In this document: piece by piece, positions 1-13,100 of the stretch
How positions within the stretch are numbered: position 1 is the first letter of the stretch
How the letters are laid out: every line of letters starts with the position of its first letter
Assembly (NCBI GenBank): GCA_001662425.1
Contig: BDDC01000027.1
Span: 4,623 to 68,622, forward strand
Source: Chlamydomonas sphaeroides
Lineage: Eukaryota > Chlorophyta > Chlorophyceae > Chlamydomonadales > Chlamydomonadaceae
DNA length: 64,000 nucleotides
Reading direction: 5' to 3'
Notes under the pieces: model-generated
Told to the model about the DNA's origin: nothing
Database searches by the model: none
The model's input: only the letters and a program-made list of their open reading frames with translations
Made by a program: the position numbers and the translations under genes

Positions 1-154
1 AGCGTACCGGCAGGCGCTCGGGGTGGGCAGGGGCAAGAGCAAGGGCGAGGCCGAGGCAGCCGAGGGTACAGAGGGCGGCGGCGGCGCGGCAACGTTGGGC
101 AAGGGCGGCGGCGGGGCGGTGAGGGCGGCGGCGGAGGCCCTCACCTCTCCCTGA
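1..154 (+). CDS. 3' end of an unidentified protein gene (partial)
   Basis: From base 2 one frame is open to a TGA at 152-154. It gives about 50 residues that begin AYRQALGVGRGKSKGEAEAA and end ALTSP, rich in Gly, Ala, Lys and Glu. This resembles the low-complexity C-terminal tails of other genes in the window, for example the helicase and the NIPA-like protein. The body of the gene lies to the left of the window, so no family can be named. The reading rests only on the open frame and composition. It could also be non-coding GC-rich sequence. Confidence 0.35.
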   Translation, partial: AYRQALGVGRGKSKGEAEAAEGTEGGGGAATLGKGGGGAVRAAAEALTSP

Positions 155-2119
155 GGGCAGGGCGGCACTGGCTCGCGCTGGCTGGGTGGGCTGTTGGGTG
201 GGCTTCACCTTGAGCGCGCGGCGACTGTCCGCACTTCAGGACCTGGACCTCACAGCATCGGCCTGCATTTTGTGCAAAATATTTACATAGTTCGCTGGCG
301 GCGGCGATGGGCCGGGCGATGGGCCGGGCGGCGATGGGCCGGGCGGCGATGGGCCGGGCGGCGATGGGCCGGGCGGCGGAGGCGGAGGAGGTGGTAGCGG
401 CCGCCGCACGGCAAGCGGCCGCGACCCAGCTAGAGCGGCAGCAGCGGCGATGTGCGTTGAGATGTGCATTCCTGCCGTTTTAGGCAGTTAGGGCGGCAAA
501 GTCCGGCCCGTGGGATGAGGGCACGGATGGAGGTTAGCGTGCCCGAGACCCCTGAAATAGTCCCCGCTACAACCGCATAATGACCGATGGTGTTCGTCTG
601 GTCTGGGTGGCCTCTTTTTGGGGCGAGCCATGCACCCATGCGCAGCTGGGACAGGTTTCGCTGGATGGCTGCGCAGTCAAGCCGGGTGTGAGCTGCGCTG
701 CTACCGTGCTGTCGTGCAGGGCGTGCCTGCCTGCAGCGGGGGTGAGCAGGTAGGGGGTGAGGGTGCGTGCTGCTGCGATATATCGGCGTACCGCTGTTGG
801 ATACGGTGTCGCGGGCTCGGTGGGAAGGCCGCACATTCGGTGGAGCATTCGGGTAACTGCGGCCCCTCAAGGCGCCTTCGCCCAGCGCCACGCGGGGTTC
901 AGGCAGCTGGGTTGGGACGGGGAGGTGGGCCCGCCTGCCAACTGGCCTACTCAAGGGAGCTTTGGATTTAAGCGGGTCGGCCAGGAGCTGCTGCTGCCGC
1001 CTGCGTTAGTGGTGAAGGCGGGTGAGCGGGAGGGCCTTGCGCCGACGCTGGCGCTGATATGTGTGATCGGAGGGTGGGAAATACTTCTCGCCTCAGACAT
1101 CCCGAAAAAGAACTTGTCGGCAGACAGAAGTCGTTGGGGTAGGCGGCACGCGAAACAGCGCCATCCTCACGCCCGGGGCCCTCCCGCCCTGGCCATCCCG
1201 CCTTCGCGCCTGGCCATCCCGGGGCCCAGGACAGCCTTCCCGGACCATCCCGCCCTCTACCCTGGCCATCCCGCCCGTCAGAGAGCCCTCCCACCGCCGT
1301 CCCACCGCCGTTCCCGACAATCCCGCCGTCTGCGCACGTTCTTCCAGGCAGTCTAGCAGCTCCACGCCGGTCATCCCCACGCAAAAGTGGTCGCTAGCTT
1401 TCCTAGAGACTCTTAAGGCGATGCGAGAGTTCTTTAGCAACATCGCCATGCTGTTGCGGACTGCTCTTAAGATGCTTGAGCATGCCAGCCCTGAGTCAAC
1501 TCGCTAGGTGCCCGCATTTGCAGCAATACCACTATGCGCAGCTTAGCTACTCAACCGTGCTAGCGGCCGTGCAATTTGTGCTTGGCGCACCATGGTTCGT
1601 CGGCCCCGACTGGCCACAAGTACACTTCCCAGTAGTGATATGAGTAGAGTATAGCATAGACATATACTGTATCTATATGTACCTGTGTGATGCAGCAGCT
1701 GTCTGACAGGAGGCAACATGGTTCAGGGGGAAGCGCAAGCGCTGGGTGGTGCAAAGCCACAGTTACGTTCAGGAGGCGCAGCGGCATGATACTTCATTCA
1801 GCTCGAATTCTCCAGGACTTGTTGTGTCGTGTCAGAACGTGTCAGACGAGGTTGTACGGCACGGGGGCTCTTGGCGAGCACACTTGTCACGGATCAGCTG
1901 CTAGGCACACTGCCTGTATAGCCACGCATTTTACTCACATACGTCAGCATAGCGCCTGGGCCAAAAGCCGACGGCATCGCAACGCATGCAGGGGCCCGGT
2001 CGCGGCCTCGGCAGCAATCGCGAAGCCTCAGTAGTGCACTCGCTTCCGCGATCATATAGTCGGTATCCGGCTGACGCCTCGACTCACGGCCGTTACGTCT
2101 TTACTCTAGGAACAGCGCG
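155..2119. other. Intergenic stretch with no supported gene
   Basis: Several short overlapping frames are open on both strands, but none shows a recognisable domain or closes into a spliced model. The stretch holds a 15-bp tandem repeat at about 301-380 and a degenerate CTGGCCATCCCGCC-type repeat at about 1186-1275. An AT-richer island at about 1620-1690 stands out in the GC-rich background. The right end should contain the promoter of the MYND gene that starts at 2120, but I see no clear TATA box close to that start. Confidence 0.5.
301..380. repeat. 15-bp GC-rich tandem repeat
   Basis: About five copies of a unit like GCGATGGGCCGGGCG follow one another. One copy is shortened. Open frames here encode simple Arg/Trp/Gly or Pro/Ser repeats, which I take as by-products of the array. 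Confidence 0.75.
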
Positions 2120-5100
2120 ATGGCGCCGCGACAGGCTCGCGGGCCGCAGCAAACAACCTCGTTGCGTCACCAGATGATCTGCAGGGAGCTTGAGTCTCTG
2201 AAGGCTACCTGGGCCCGCTGGGTGAGGCCGAGGCCGACGTGCCGATGCTGTCTGCGACATGGCCCTTGCGCTCTGTGCTTGCGCCGCAGACGTCAACGGC
2301 TGCGGTCCCTTGCTTCCTCGTCCAAACCGCGATCGCGCACATGCCTCGGCACCGGGTGCGATGCCCTTGCCCGCCGCCCTCGGCCCCTGCCGGCTGCCGC
2401 CCGACAGCTCAACGCACCCGGTGAGCAGGACGCGACTGCCCTGGCCGACAACTGGCGTCGGCTGCAGGTGGCACTGGTGCGATGTCCCACTGACGAGCTG
2501 GGCTGGGGCCACGAGTACCAGAACGCCATGTTTACCGGCATCCGCGAGGTGAGCATGCGCCCGCTAGGAAGCGATGTACATTCGAGCGCAGCGCAGACGC
2601 ACCGTAGCCCAACGTGGTGCGTGACCGGCGGGAGGAGGTACCGGGATGGAGCCAGCGACGAGCTCCTCAGGCACACCAGCTACTCAGGGCTTGCCCTGCA
2701 AAGGGTTGGCACAGTCGCCTGCCACCAACCGCCAACGACCAACCACCAACGACCATCATTCTCCCAGGACATGAAGCTGCGCTCGCTGCCGCCCAACACG
2801 CCCGCGCTGATGCTGGCTGACGACGTGGCCGACCTGGCGGAGCGCGTGCTGGCGGCGGCGGCAGAGCGGGTGGCGGCCGCCGACGGCGCCGGCGTCGCCG
2901 TCGCATGCCGGTGAGCAGGAGGCGCCACCTGCCGCACGCGGGACCTGCCGGCTGCTGGCGGCTGCCGCAGCGAGCCGACGCGAGGGCTGTTCGCCCTGCC
3001 GCCTGCAGTCCGCGCTTTCGACGGCCAGGGCTAAGCATGTCACCTTTGGGACCCTTGGGGGCCCTTGCCCGCCGCAAACTCGCCACCTGCCGCAGGCTCG
3101 CGGCCTCAGCGCTGCGGCTGCTCAGCCTCGCCGCCACGCGCATCGCCATCCACGGCATCTCCCTGCGACCGCCGCCGCCAGGCTCCGCAAATCGCGCTGC
3201 CGAGCCGCTCGCGGCGTCCTTCTCGGCGCTGCTCGCCAAGCTGCGCCGCCGGCAGCTGGTGGCGGCCGTCGCCGCCGCCGTGCGAGCTGCCAGCGCCGCC
3301 GCGGCGCGCTGCCGGCCGCGGGCGGCGGGCCCTGCCGGCGGGCTGGCGGACGCGGACGCGGCGGCGCAGGAGCTGCTGTGCTGGGCTGCGCGCTACAGCC
3401 ACCACCTGGTGAGACCTACAGCTGCCGTATGTACTGACGCGTCAGCGCCGCTGTACTGTCCACGTACGAGTCCACCGAGCCGCCCGCCCGCTGCGCCTGC
3501 CCTGACATGGCCGCCCCCACCCAGGTGACGCTCACGCTGCGGGAGCTCGAGACGCCGGCGCTTCAGGCGCAGCGAATGGCCTGCTACCGGCGCGCCGGGC
3601 CCTGGCCCTGGCCGCCCGCCACCGCCGCCGCCTGCGAGGCGCTGCTGCGGCCGCTCGAGGCCGCCGGGCTGCTGGAGGCCCTGTGCGCCGGCCTGCTCGA
3701 AACCGAGCCCGCGCCGCCGACCGCCGCCGACTTCGTCGTCACGCGCGGCGCTGCGCCCACGGGCCCTGACGGGGCGCTGCCGCCGCTGGCCGACGCCCGC
3801 GGCGGGCCGCTGGTGGCGGCGGTGCTGACGACCGCCAACATGCTGGCGGCGCTGCCCAAGCTGTTGACGTACGCCACGCCGCCCGCCGGCACAGAGGAGC
3901 GCACGTTGACGGCGCCGGGCGGCCGGCTGGCGGGTCTTATGCTGGGCCCGGGCGTGCAGCGGCTGTCCATTCTGCTGCTGCAGCGGGTGTGTGAGGAGCT
4001 GGAGCAGGCGCAGCCGCCGGCGCCGGCGGCGAAGCGAGGCGCGGAGGCGGAGCCGGGCGCCGTGAAGGGGCGCCGCGAAGGCGCACCGCAGCCGGCCGGC
4101 GCTGGAGAGGAGGCCGCTGGCCTTCTTCCTGGCGGCGGCGGCGGCGGCTGGCGGCCGCTGGGCCCCACCGCCCGGCTGGCGTCAGTGCTGTGGCGCAGCG
4201 CTAACGTGGAGCTGCGGCTGGACGATGACGTGAGCCAACCGGGAGGAGGGCTGGGGAGAGACAGCGGCTGGTCCGGGTTGTGAGGCGTGTGGGGCTGGGC
4301 CGCGTGATGGGATCAACTGATGGGCAGCAACTCCGGCTGGTGCGTACGCCCCCGCTCGCCCGTGCGGCCCCCGCTCGCTTGACAGGGCATCTCCACCACG
4401 GCAATGGAGAACTCGCAGGCCATCGCCCGAGCCACGCTGGCGCAGCCGGCGCTGCAGGCCTGGGCCGTGCTCGGCGCGCTGGGCGTGCTGTGCGGCAGCG
4501 CCGGCGCCGGCAGCGGCGCGGCTCGCGCCGGTGAGGGCGGCGGCCGCGGCCCGCCTCGCGAGGCCCTGGCGGCGGCCGCCGCCGCCGCGCTGCCTGCGGA
4601 ACCCTCGCCGGCGGAGGTGTTCGACGCGTGCTGCCGCTTCCTGAACGCGCTGGGCCGGTGCGCCGACCCCCGGGTCGTGCCGCCGATGCTGTGCATCGCT
4701 AGCACGCTGCCAGAGGACACGGCCCGGCTGCTCGAGCGGGCGCTGGGCGCGATGGGCCTGCCGGAGGCCGCGGCGCGCGTGCCGCCGGCGCTGGGCGCCT
4801 ATGCCCACGGCCTGTGGGCGCTGGCGGGCAAGCGGCTGCTGCAGCAGAGCGTCGCCGGGCGGCAGGCGGCCGAGGGCTGCTTCGGCCCCATGGTGCTCCT
4901 GGCGCACGGCATGTACCAAGCCACCTTCCGCGTCGCCAAGGACGCCAGCGCCCATGGTGCTTCGGGGCATAGGCACAGGCGCCCCTGCTTCGGCACACGG
5001 CCCTTGCACCCCCCTAGTGCGTCCTGACCCTGCTGTACCACGCACGTACGCCCCTCCGCCGCCAGGCTCCGACCACCCCGGAACGCTGCAGTGGCCGCCG

Positions 5101-6555
5101 CCGCTGCGCGCCGCGTGCGCCGCCTCGCTGACGGCCTCGCGCTGGCTGCGCACGCTCCACACCTGCCTGCGCCTCGCCGCCGACGAGCAGCCGCGCGAGG
5201 GCGGCCACAGCCTCAAGGAGCTGCTGTACACGGCGCAGTTCCTGCCGCCGCCGGCCGAGGTGCTGGCGGCCGCCGCCCGCCTGCCGCCGCCGCGTGGCGC
5301 GCCCGGCGGCGCCTTGGCCGCCGACTTGGCCGCGGGCGACCTGGCGGCGCTGCTGGTGACGGTGGCCAAGCTGGTGGCGTCGCTGGGACGGCGTGTGGCG
5401 GGCGGCTCGGACGTGGGCATCCAGCCGGGCGGGCCCGTGCGGCGGCTGGGGCCCATGCTGGACCACATCGTGACCTGGAGCGAGATGGCGCTGTGTGGGT
5501 CCATGCTCTGCCCCATGCAGCCGTTTGACCGCTTCCCACGCCAGCTGCCGGCCTACGGCGCTGGCGGCGCCGGAGGGGCCGGAGAGGCCGGAGAGGCCGG
5601 AGAGGCCGCCGGCGCCGTGACGCTGGGCCCGGCGGCCGAGGCGGCGCTGCGCGGCGCGGCGGCGCTGTGGGTGCGGGCTGTGTGCGGCGCCGTGCAGGAC
5701 AGCCTCGGCTTCCAGACCAAGCAAGTGGTGGCGATGATGGAGGCGGCGCGCACGGAGTACGGCGGCCGAAGCCTGGTGCAGATGGATGAGGTGGCGGGCT
5801 TCTTTTACTTCACGCCGCACACGGTGCACACCGCCGCCATGCTGCTGTCGTCGCCGCTGGCCGCCTGGGCCGAGCTGCCGCCGGGCGACGCCCCCTTCCC
5901 GGCGGCGCCGGAACGCGTGCTGACGGCGTGCTGGCGCGCCATGGGCCTGGCGGCGCGCGGCGTGGGCGACAGCACCCGGGACGGGCAGATGGCGGCCGCG
6001 CTGGCGGCGGCGTGCGACGCACTGGGCGCGCTGGGCCGGGGCGAGGCCACTGGCCCGCGGCTGCGGTCGTGGCTGCGGGAGTGCAGCGGCGCCGGCGCCG
6101 ACCCGGCCAGGGCGCAGGCGCTGACTTGGCTGCGGGAGGCGCTGCAGAAACACGGCTCGCCCGGGCAGGTGGCTGCGTTGGACGCCCTGCTGCAGGAGCT
6201 GCGCGTGGGGGAGGGCGGCGGCGAGGAGCGGGAGGACGGCTACCAGCAGGCGCTGGCGCGGCTGGCGGGCAGCTGGACTCCGCCGGAGGCAGCGAAGTAC
6301 TCGCTGACGGGGCTGCTGCAGGGCGCGGGCCCTGGCGGCGGCGCGGCGGCTCTGGCGCTGCCGCGCGTGTGCGGCAACTTCAGGGGCTCTGTGGAGGCGG
6401 CGCTGCCGCTGCGGCGCTGCTCGCGCTGCGGTGTGGCTCGCTACTGCGGGCCCGAGTGCCAGGCGGCGCATTGGAAGGCGGGGCACAAGGCCGAGTGCGC
6501 GAGGCTCAAGGCGGCGGCGGGGGCATTGGCGGAGGCGCCCGCCGGGCCCGTCTGA
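2120..6555 (+). CDS. MYND-type zinc-finger protein, large (about 1147 aa)
   Basis: Seven exons join in phase: 2120-2221, 2429-2548, 2768-2910, 3096-3408, 3525-4229, 4386-4956 and 5066-6555. All introns are GT-AG. Most of the protein is Ala/Leu-rich and probably helical, with no family I recognise. The C-terminus carries a MYND finger with the pattern CSRCGVARYCGPECQAAHW followed by KAGHKAEC. MYND fingers bind zinc and usually mediate protein contacts; green algae have many such proteins of unknown role. The first zinc pair is incomplete: only the Cys of CGNF is present, and the residue four places upstream is Leu. The acceptor at 3096 could instead be at 3009, also in frame. An in-frame ATG further in (2174) is an alternative start. 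Confidence 0.75.
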
Positions 6556-7515
6556 GGCACGGGCGCTCGGGCGGTCGCTGCCGGCAACGGCTGAGGCAGC
6601 AAGGCCGCCGTGGGACTGGTGGGGGTCCTGGCTCCTGGGTAGGTTCTGGTACCCAACTGCGCGAGGGACAGCCGTTGCACAGCTTGGGTTATTGCATTGC
6701 TGATTAAGAGGGGCAGTCTCGATCTGCGGCGCTGCAGGCTGTGTCGTGTTGGTTTAGTTGGTTGCTGGCTGCTGTGCTGTGTGGCGCTGCCGTCGAGCGC
6801 CACACTGGTGGACGGGCGAGGACTACTTTAGTGAACAGGCTCCAGTCTGGATGGGACCACGTCCTTCGGCTCACAGGCACAGTGGCTGACTAACGGCTGC
6901 GCGCTCAGGCCAGCATGATTGTATCGCCTTACAAGATGGCCATCGACGCAAAATCGCGTACGCATCGCACGCCTGCATCCACCTGCGCTTTCGCTACGTA
7001 TACAGCAGAGCAACCCCTTCCACCGCAGCCCCAACACCGTAGCCGCCAAGCGCGCGCCTGTTACCTCCCTATGCTCGAGCCCCGGGGATGGGCTCGCATG
7101 CTCACACCTGCGCGCCTCCGCCTGCACCGCTTCAGCCTAGCGCCACGGCCGCAGCGGCCCCGCACACATGCACGACCCGCACTGCAACACCGCCCAACCG
7201 GCACCCGTCGTTCCACGCCTCCGTGCCCGTCACCCCCGTTTTCCCCCACCCAATCCCTTCCGCGAACACCAGCCCCCACCGTATGACGAGACCTCGTCGC
7301 GCCGACGGCAGGCCCCACCCGCCCAAATTTCTCCGCCAACCCGGGGGCCCGGCGGCCCTCTATCTGTACCACCACCCAATCGGCGCCGACGGCAAGCCCA
7401 AGCCAGCCTCCGCCGACCCTCGCCCGCAGCTCGCAAGCCCCGATCTGGTCGCCCCTCACCATCCGCGGACCGCCACCAGGCGGCGCAGCCTGGCGCCCTG
7501 ACCCGCAGGGCCCGG
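6556..7515. other. Convergent 3' regions of the MYND gene and MinD
   Basis: No gene is supported. The two flanking genes end towards each other, so the stretch should hold both 3' UTRs. The reverse complement of 6929-6933 reads TGTAA, the poly(A) signal common in chlorophycean algae, about 585 nt past the MinD stop. From about 7150 to 7500 the plus strand is very C-rich. Confidence 0.45.
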
Positions 7516-10187
7516 CTAGTTGCCGAAGAGGTCCCCGATCTTGGCGAACAACCCCTTGTGCGGGTTGTTGAGGTCCACGAAGTAGTCCTGCTTGCCGATC
7601 AGCCGCCGCGCCGCGTTCTCAAAGGCAATGCCGCTCAGCGACAGCTGCTTCTGTAGCACCAGCGGCTCGCCGCGGTTGGTCGAGATGATGACCTGGGGCC
7701 ACACGGGGTGGGTGGAGGCGGGGAGGTCCGTGAGTGCGGTTTGCGATGGCTGAGGCGGCGGCATAGGGTCGGGATGGGCCCTGCGAGCGGGTGCCAGCCA
7801 GCTGAGCTCCGTGGAGCCCGCCCGCCCGCTTCCCCGCAGCGGTCGGCCTGCCCCTTGCTAGTGCAGATGACCAGCTGCCTGCTCGCCCACCTGCGGGTCC
7901 TCGGGGATGGCGCCCAGTAGCGGGATGCCCAGCATCTCCTGCACGTCCTTGACCGACATCATGTCGTTCTGGACACAAGGCAAGGGCAGCAAAGGGGGGC
8001 AGTGAAAGTTGAGCGGCGCATGCGCGGAGATGGGCATGGCGCCCCGTCAACCGCAACCAGCTATCCAGCCGGGGACGTGGAGTGCGATCACACACCGCGT
8101 GGCACGCAACTATTGCTTTGGTCCCCAAAACCACCGCCTGGGACAGCCGCCCGGGCCTCGCCGCGCCGAGCCGACCGTGTTCGACCACGACCTCCATCAA
8201 CCCCTGACCCCTCATGTTCCCCGCCCCCTTACCTTCTGGATCATGTCGGGTCGCACCCGGTTCACCAGCAGCTTGACGTTGTAGATGCCGTTGGCTTCCA
8301 ACAGACCCGCCACGCGGTCCGCGTCGCTGCGGGGATGGGGGCACGCGCAGTGCTCGTCAGGCGGAAGTGGGCCCCGGTTGGCTTTTAGCAGGCCCAACAC
8401 GTGGCGCCAGCCTCGCCGCTTGCACGCCAGGGTCCCGCACCGGCGCAGGAGGCCCCGGCAGCGCACCGCCTGGCGCCGCCCCCTTTCCACACCATTCACA
8501 CCACCCAACACGCACTGCCTCCGCAAGTTGCCGGCCTCTGTGATGTGCCTCACCGGATTGAGGTGATCTCGGGCGTGGTCACGATGAGCGCCTCCTTGGC
8601 GGGCGAGATGGCGTTGATGAAGCCAACGTCGATGCCGGCGGGGCAGTCCAGCACCACGAACTGGTAGCCCAGCGCGATGATGGCCTCGCACAGCTGCACC
8701 ATGTGCGCGCGGGTGACGTTGTAGCTGCGGGGCGAAGACGGGAGCGAGGGGCAGGCGGCGGGGGCGCGCCCGGGGCAGTTAGGGCGCCCGCCGGAGCGGC
8801 AGACGACTAGGTGACTGGGGGGCCAAGCCGAGGATGCCCGGAGAGCGCGGTGTGCCTGCCGCCCGACACAAGGCGCCAGCTACCGCGCTGTCCAGCCAGC
8901 TTTCCGTCCAGCTGTTCATTTGTCACAAGCTTTTGCAGCCCCCGCGCCAGCAACGCTCGCCCGGCACCCGAGGCTCCACTGCTACAGGCCGGTTTTACAG
9001 CCGTGCCATGCCCCAATCCAATCCCTCACCGCTAGAAGCCCCGCCCCTAGCTCCGTGCTGCCCTCCCATCGCGTGTCCACGGCTCCTGTGGCCCCCGCTG
9101 GAAGGTCTCACACACCGTTGGATGCCCCGACGCCTCCGCCCGCCCCTGTCCTCACCGCTGGCGGTTCCTGCTCATGGACAGCAGCGATAGGTTCTTCCAG
9201 CGCTTGTCCCGGATGAGCGCCTGGTCCAGGCGGCACTCGCCGTCCAGAATGTCAATTGCGGTGTACAGGATGCGGTTCTCCAGGCCCAGCAGCAGATCCA
9301 GGTTCCTGGAGGAAAGGGAAGGAGGAAGGGTGTGTCTGTGTTAGCCGAGGGACACGGCATGGGCAAGGGACAGCAGAGAGACAGGCAAAGCGGTGGTGCC
9401 TGGCCGCAAGCGCGTGCCGGCGAGTCGGGATGAAGAGCACGGGGTGCAGGTGGCGCGCATGCAACCTATAAGGCGTGGCGGCTGTGGCGGATGCGGCAGG
9501 AAGACGGTCGCGGCCAAGCGCGCACCTGAGACCGATGTCCGCATCGATAAGACAGACCTGAGGGAGCAAATACAGCAATTGGCATCAGGAACAACAGTAG
9601 TACTGGGCAGGACGGTCGGAAGGCGTCACGGACAAGCAAAGGGGCTGGCAGGCGCGGCACAGCTGGGACGCCCGGCCTCCTTCAGGGGGATCGCACCTTG
9701 TAGCCGAGGCGCGCGATCGACATGCCCAGGTTTGCCGAGCTGGTGGTCTTGCCGACGCCGCCCTTGCCCGAGGTGACGACGAGGATGCGGGACTCGGTCA
9801 TCTCGGCGACCGCGGCCGCCGTGGCCTCATCGCCCTCCTCCGGGAACGCGGCGGCCTGAACGCGGCGCCGGCTAGGAAGTTGCCCTTGGTGTGTTCCGAA
9901 GGCACAGCGCTGGCTGCATGATGCTGCCGGGGACTGCGGGGTGCGAACGGTGGCAGGAAGTGGGGGAACGTATCACGAAAGGTGTTTTGGAGGCAAGGCG
10001 GTGACCACTTCAACCGCGACATGCGCGCAGGTGAGTGCCTCGTTCACGTGTGAGCTTACTTGAGTAGGTTGCGGCCGCGAAACGCACGGTGCTGCCGCTC
10101 CCCTGCGCGGCAAGCCGGCATTGCAACTTGAAGCAGCTGTCCCGCGAGCAAAGCCACTGTGACGCCAGCGGGCCACGGTTTTATCAT
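7516..10187 (-). CDS. MIND: Septum-site-determining protein MinD, plastid-targeted
   Basis: MinD is a membrane-bound ATPase that helps place the division ring, here probably in the chloroplast. Eight exons join in phase in reverse order: 10187-10060, 9913-9697, 9557-9526, 9305-9156, 8724-8554, 8326-8233, 7968-7891 and 7692-7516 (348 aa). The deviant Walker A motif GKGGVGKT lies at residues 92-99. It is followed by CLIDADIGLR, LDCPAGIDVGF, NDMMSVKDVQEMLGIPLLG and STNRGEPLVL, all typical of MinD. The last residues, HKGLFAKIGDLFGN, look like the amphipathic membrane-targeting helix. Residues 1 to about 63 are rich in Arg, Ala and Gln and end near VQAAAF, as expected of a transit peptide. The first exon and start are the least certain part; the same frame stays open upstream. 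Some other green algae keep minD in the plastid genome, so a nuclear copy with a leader is informative. Confidence 0.93.
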
Positions 10188-13100
10188 TAAAGACACACCT
10201 TGGCCGCACGACAGGGCAAGTTGAAGAAGCTGGCGACTGCGCAGCGCGGTGGAGAGACGAAGACGCGCGCATTGTGACTCGGCTGCTTCCCCCTGAGAAG
10301 AGCGCACGCTGCTACTGTAGATCAGGCGCAAATAGGTGCGTTTTGCGCGGGAGTGCCAGGCTTGGGAAGGGCAAGCTTTTTCTGCGGTGCGAGCTTTAAT
10401 GCAGAGAGCGCAGTTGGCACAAGTTGCTAAAATATAAGTTAGCGTGCACGTCACGACGTATGCACTGGGCTGTTGCGACAGGCTTGGAGCAGCTCGCGTC
10501 GCGATGGCCAATTTCAAATGCCCGGGCACCCGCCATGGCAGCGCCGTACCCAGCATCTAAAGTCATAATTGGGATAAGTCAATAGCAACGCAGACAAAGT
10601 TGCACCAGCTGGGCATGCGGAGAAGTAGGCCGGCCCACCTGTCGCCAACTGACGTGGCCCCGGCTTTCTCACAAGAACCTCGGCGGGCGATCATATGGCT
10701 ACAGGCATAAATGCTGACTCGAAACGACCGAAACGAGGTTATTGGCGTCGCCATATAGCCTGGCCCGCGGGTCCACCTCGGCATCGCGCCTTCAAAGTCA
10801 GGCTGAGTTTTGCAGAAGGCAGAGGGCGTGCCCTCGAATGAAAGGCCAGTAATTCATGTGTCGGTCCGCCGCTCTGCTGCTTCGGCATTCAAGGGTTTCT
10901 CGGCTTGCCCCAGTCCTAGCAGCGCGCTAGATAGTGAGGGGCAGTCCTGCGGTACGTCCTCCTCCGCCACCCGTCCTGTGACCGCCGAGGCACTGTCACC
11001 AAGCTCCTGGGTAGCCACTGGGTAGCCCCAGGTAGACTGGCCGCGCAGCCCCTTCCTCTCTTGCCCTTCGCGCCACCCTTTTCTGGCATTTTGCCCTTCC
11101 CAAGGACTGGGTTGGGGCTACACCCCTTACATGTTGCAAGCGGAGTGGTTTCGCGGGCAATGCCTCGACGAGCGCACCACCTGCAAAAGTCGTGCATGAC
11201 GAACCACGCGGCGTTGCGACATTGCAGCTCCATGTGCGTGTGCAACCGCTGCATGTTGTATTCTGTAGTCACCGGCCCGTCGGGTGTGGGCAAGCCCGGC
11301 ACGGCCCGGCACGCCGCAGACGTGCCTGCGCTGCTCCGTCCACCCCTCCCGGGGACACGACCGCGAGACACCTCGAGCGTTCTATACGCGCTGCGTGACT
11401 GGCCTGTGGGTGAATTCGCTCTGCGGAATGGACGTCTTCCGACATTCAGGGGCCAGGGGCGGTGTTCGGCAGGTGGCGGAGTTGCATTTGTCGGGCTCGC
11501 CTGGTGCGGCCCCTTGCCCATTTGTGATGCCCGCTACGTCCCGGTCCCGCCCCGCCCATTTCCAGAACGCGAAAGCCGTTGCCAGGGTAATGTCGCGCCT
11601 CGCCACTAAATCAGACGCATCAACCACGGGCCATTCGGGTATGGCACCTTCTCTCAACATGGTGGTTGATGTGTAGCTGTAGCGCCAGAACCGATGGCGC
11701 GCTGAGGCCCTGACCAACAGAGCTTGATGCGACGGCCCTCGGAAAGGGCCGCGACCAACAGCCCCACTGACACCCTCCCAAAGAACATGCGACGCCTGGA
11801 AAGTGATGACGCCGTGGCGGGCCCGTCGGGTTGCGCAGGCCCCGCACGGTATGGAGTGTCTCTGCTATGTTCCCCTGCCGCCTACACCCCTGCACAGCCA
11901 TGCATAAGCAGTCACGACCGTGGCTCCTCTAATCCCACAATGTACGGCGGCGCCCATCGGCCCGCCGAATGACGTCCTCGGCGCTTGCTTGGGCTACAGC
12001 CCACCCTCGCCCACAGCCGCGCTCGCGCAGCACACCCTGCAGCAACGTTCGTGCACGCACTCGGTCTCGTTGCGACCCCCCCGCCTCCCGATCGTCCCAG
12101 GGGCACACACCGCTCTCCCCATTGCTCCAGGGGGCTCCTGGCCATCCGATGGTGACAGGACGCTATCCAACTCCAGGCAACACTTAACCGCGACCTGACC
12201 CCAACTGCGCTCGCAGCCGCCAAGCCGTCGCCATCGCCCACACGCGGCTAGCCCCCGGCTCCGTGCGCGCCACCGTCCGCTGTTGTAGAGACGGCCGATA
12301 ACTGCCAGCGCGCCTCGACGCCAGCGCTGCGCCGACGGCACGCAGCGCCGCAGCCGCCGGCGAACCCACGCGCGCGGAAGGCTGAGCGATCGAGCACCTC
12401 CTTGGCGATCCCGCCCTGGCTGCCAGGTGGCCGCCGGGCGACAGAGCTGCGAGGCGGCTGAGCAGCTGGGCAGAGCCCCGGCCCACCTGGAGCAGAGAGG
12501 GGTTAAGCAGCAGGCGTTGCGTGTCGTGTCTTTGGCGCACACGCCATGACAGGCCAGCCGTGCTCCCTGCGAAGTGCACCCCGGCGATCAAGCCGTGCCT
12601 CCCTCCCTCCCTCCCTCCCCGGGCCCCAGCCTCGCCTCTCCAGCATCTGCAGCGCTGTGCCGCTCCTCTCCGATCGCCCGTGTGAAGCCGAGGGTGGGAG
12701 CTGGCGAGGCTGGGTCGAGGCCCATGCAGCGGCCGGTCTCCAGCAAGGGAGGAAGGATGGCCAGCGGAGGTGTGGCTGAGGTTAAAGGAGGCCCAAGGTG
12801 ATCCCTGTGTCAAACGGAAAGGCCAGCGTTTCGACCTCCACGCCAGCAGCAGCCGACCGCGCCTCTGCGCCGCTGCCTGGTAGCGCCCGAATGCATACAC
12901 AAACGCACACCATGGCACAGGCCCTCACCGGCGTCGTGCGCTAGCAGCCTCGAGGCGCGTGATGGCGCCGAGCGCCATGCGGGGCTGCCCCCGGCTGTCT
13001 GAGCTCCGGAGGGGGCCGCAGGCTCCTGCTGGCCTGTTGCAGCGGGGCGGAGCGGCGGGGGGCGCGGCAGGAGGTTGCCATAGGTGTAGGCAGGAGGCGG

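Noticed and set aside
5014..6486. A 490-codon reverse frame opposite the MYND gene
   Set aside because: It is Arg/His/Gln-rich and exactly opposite a well-supported exon with a MYND finger. Long antisense frames are expected in DNA this GC-rich.
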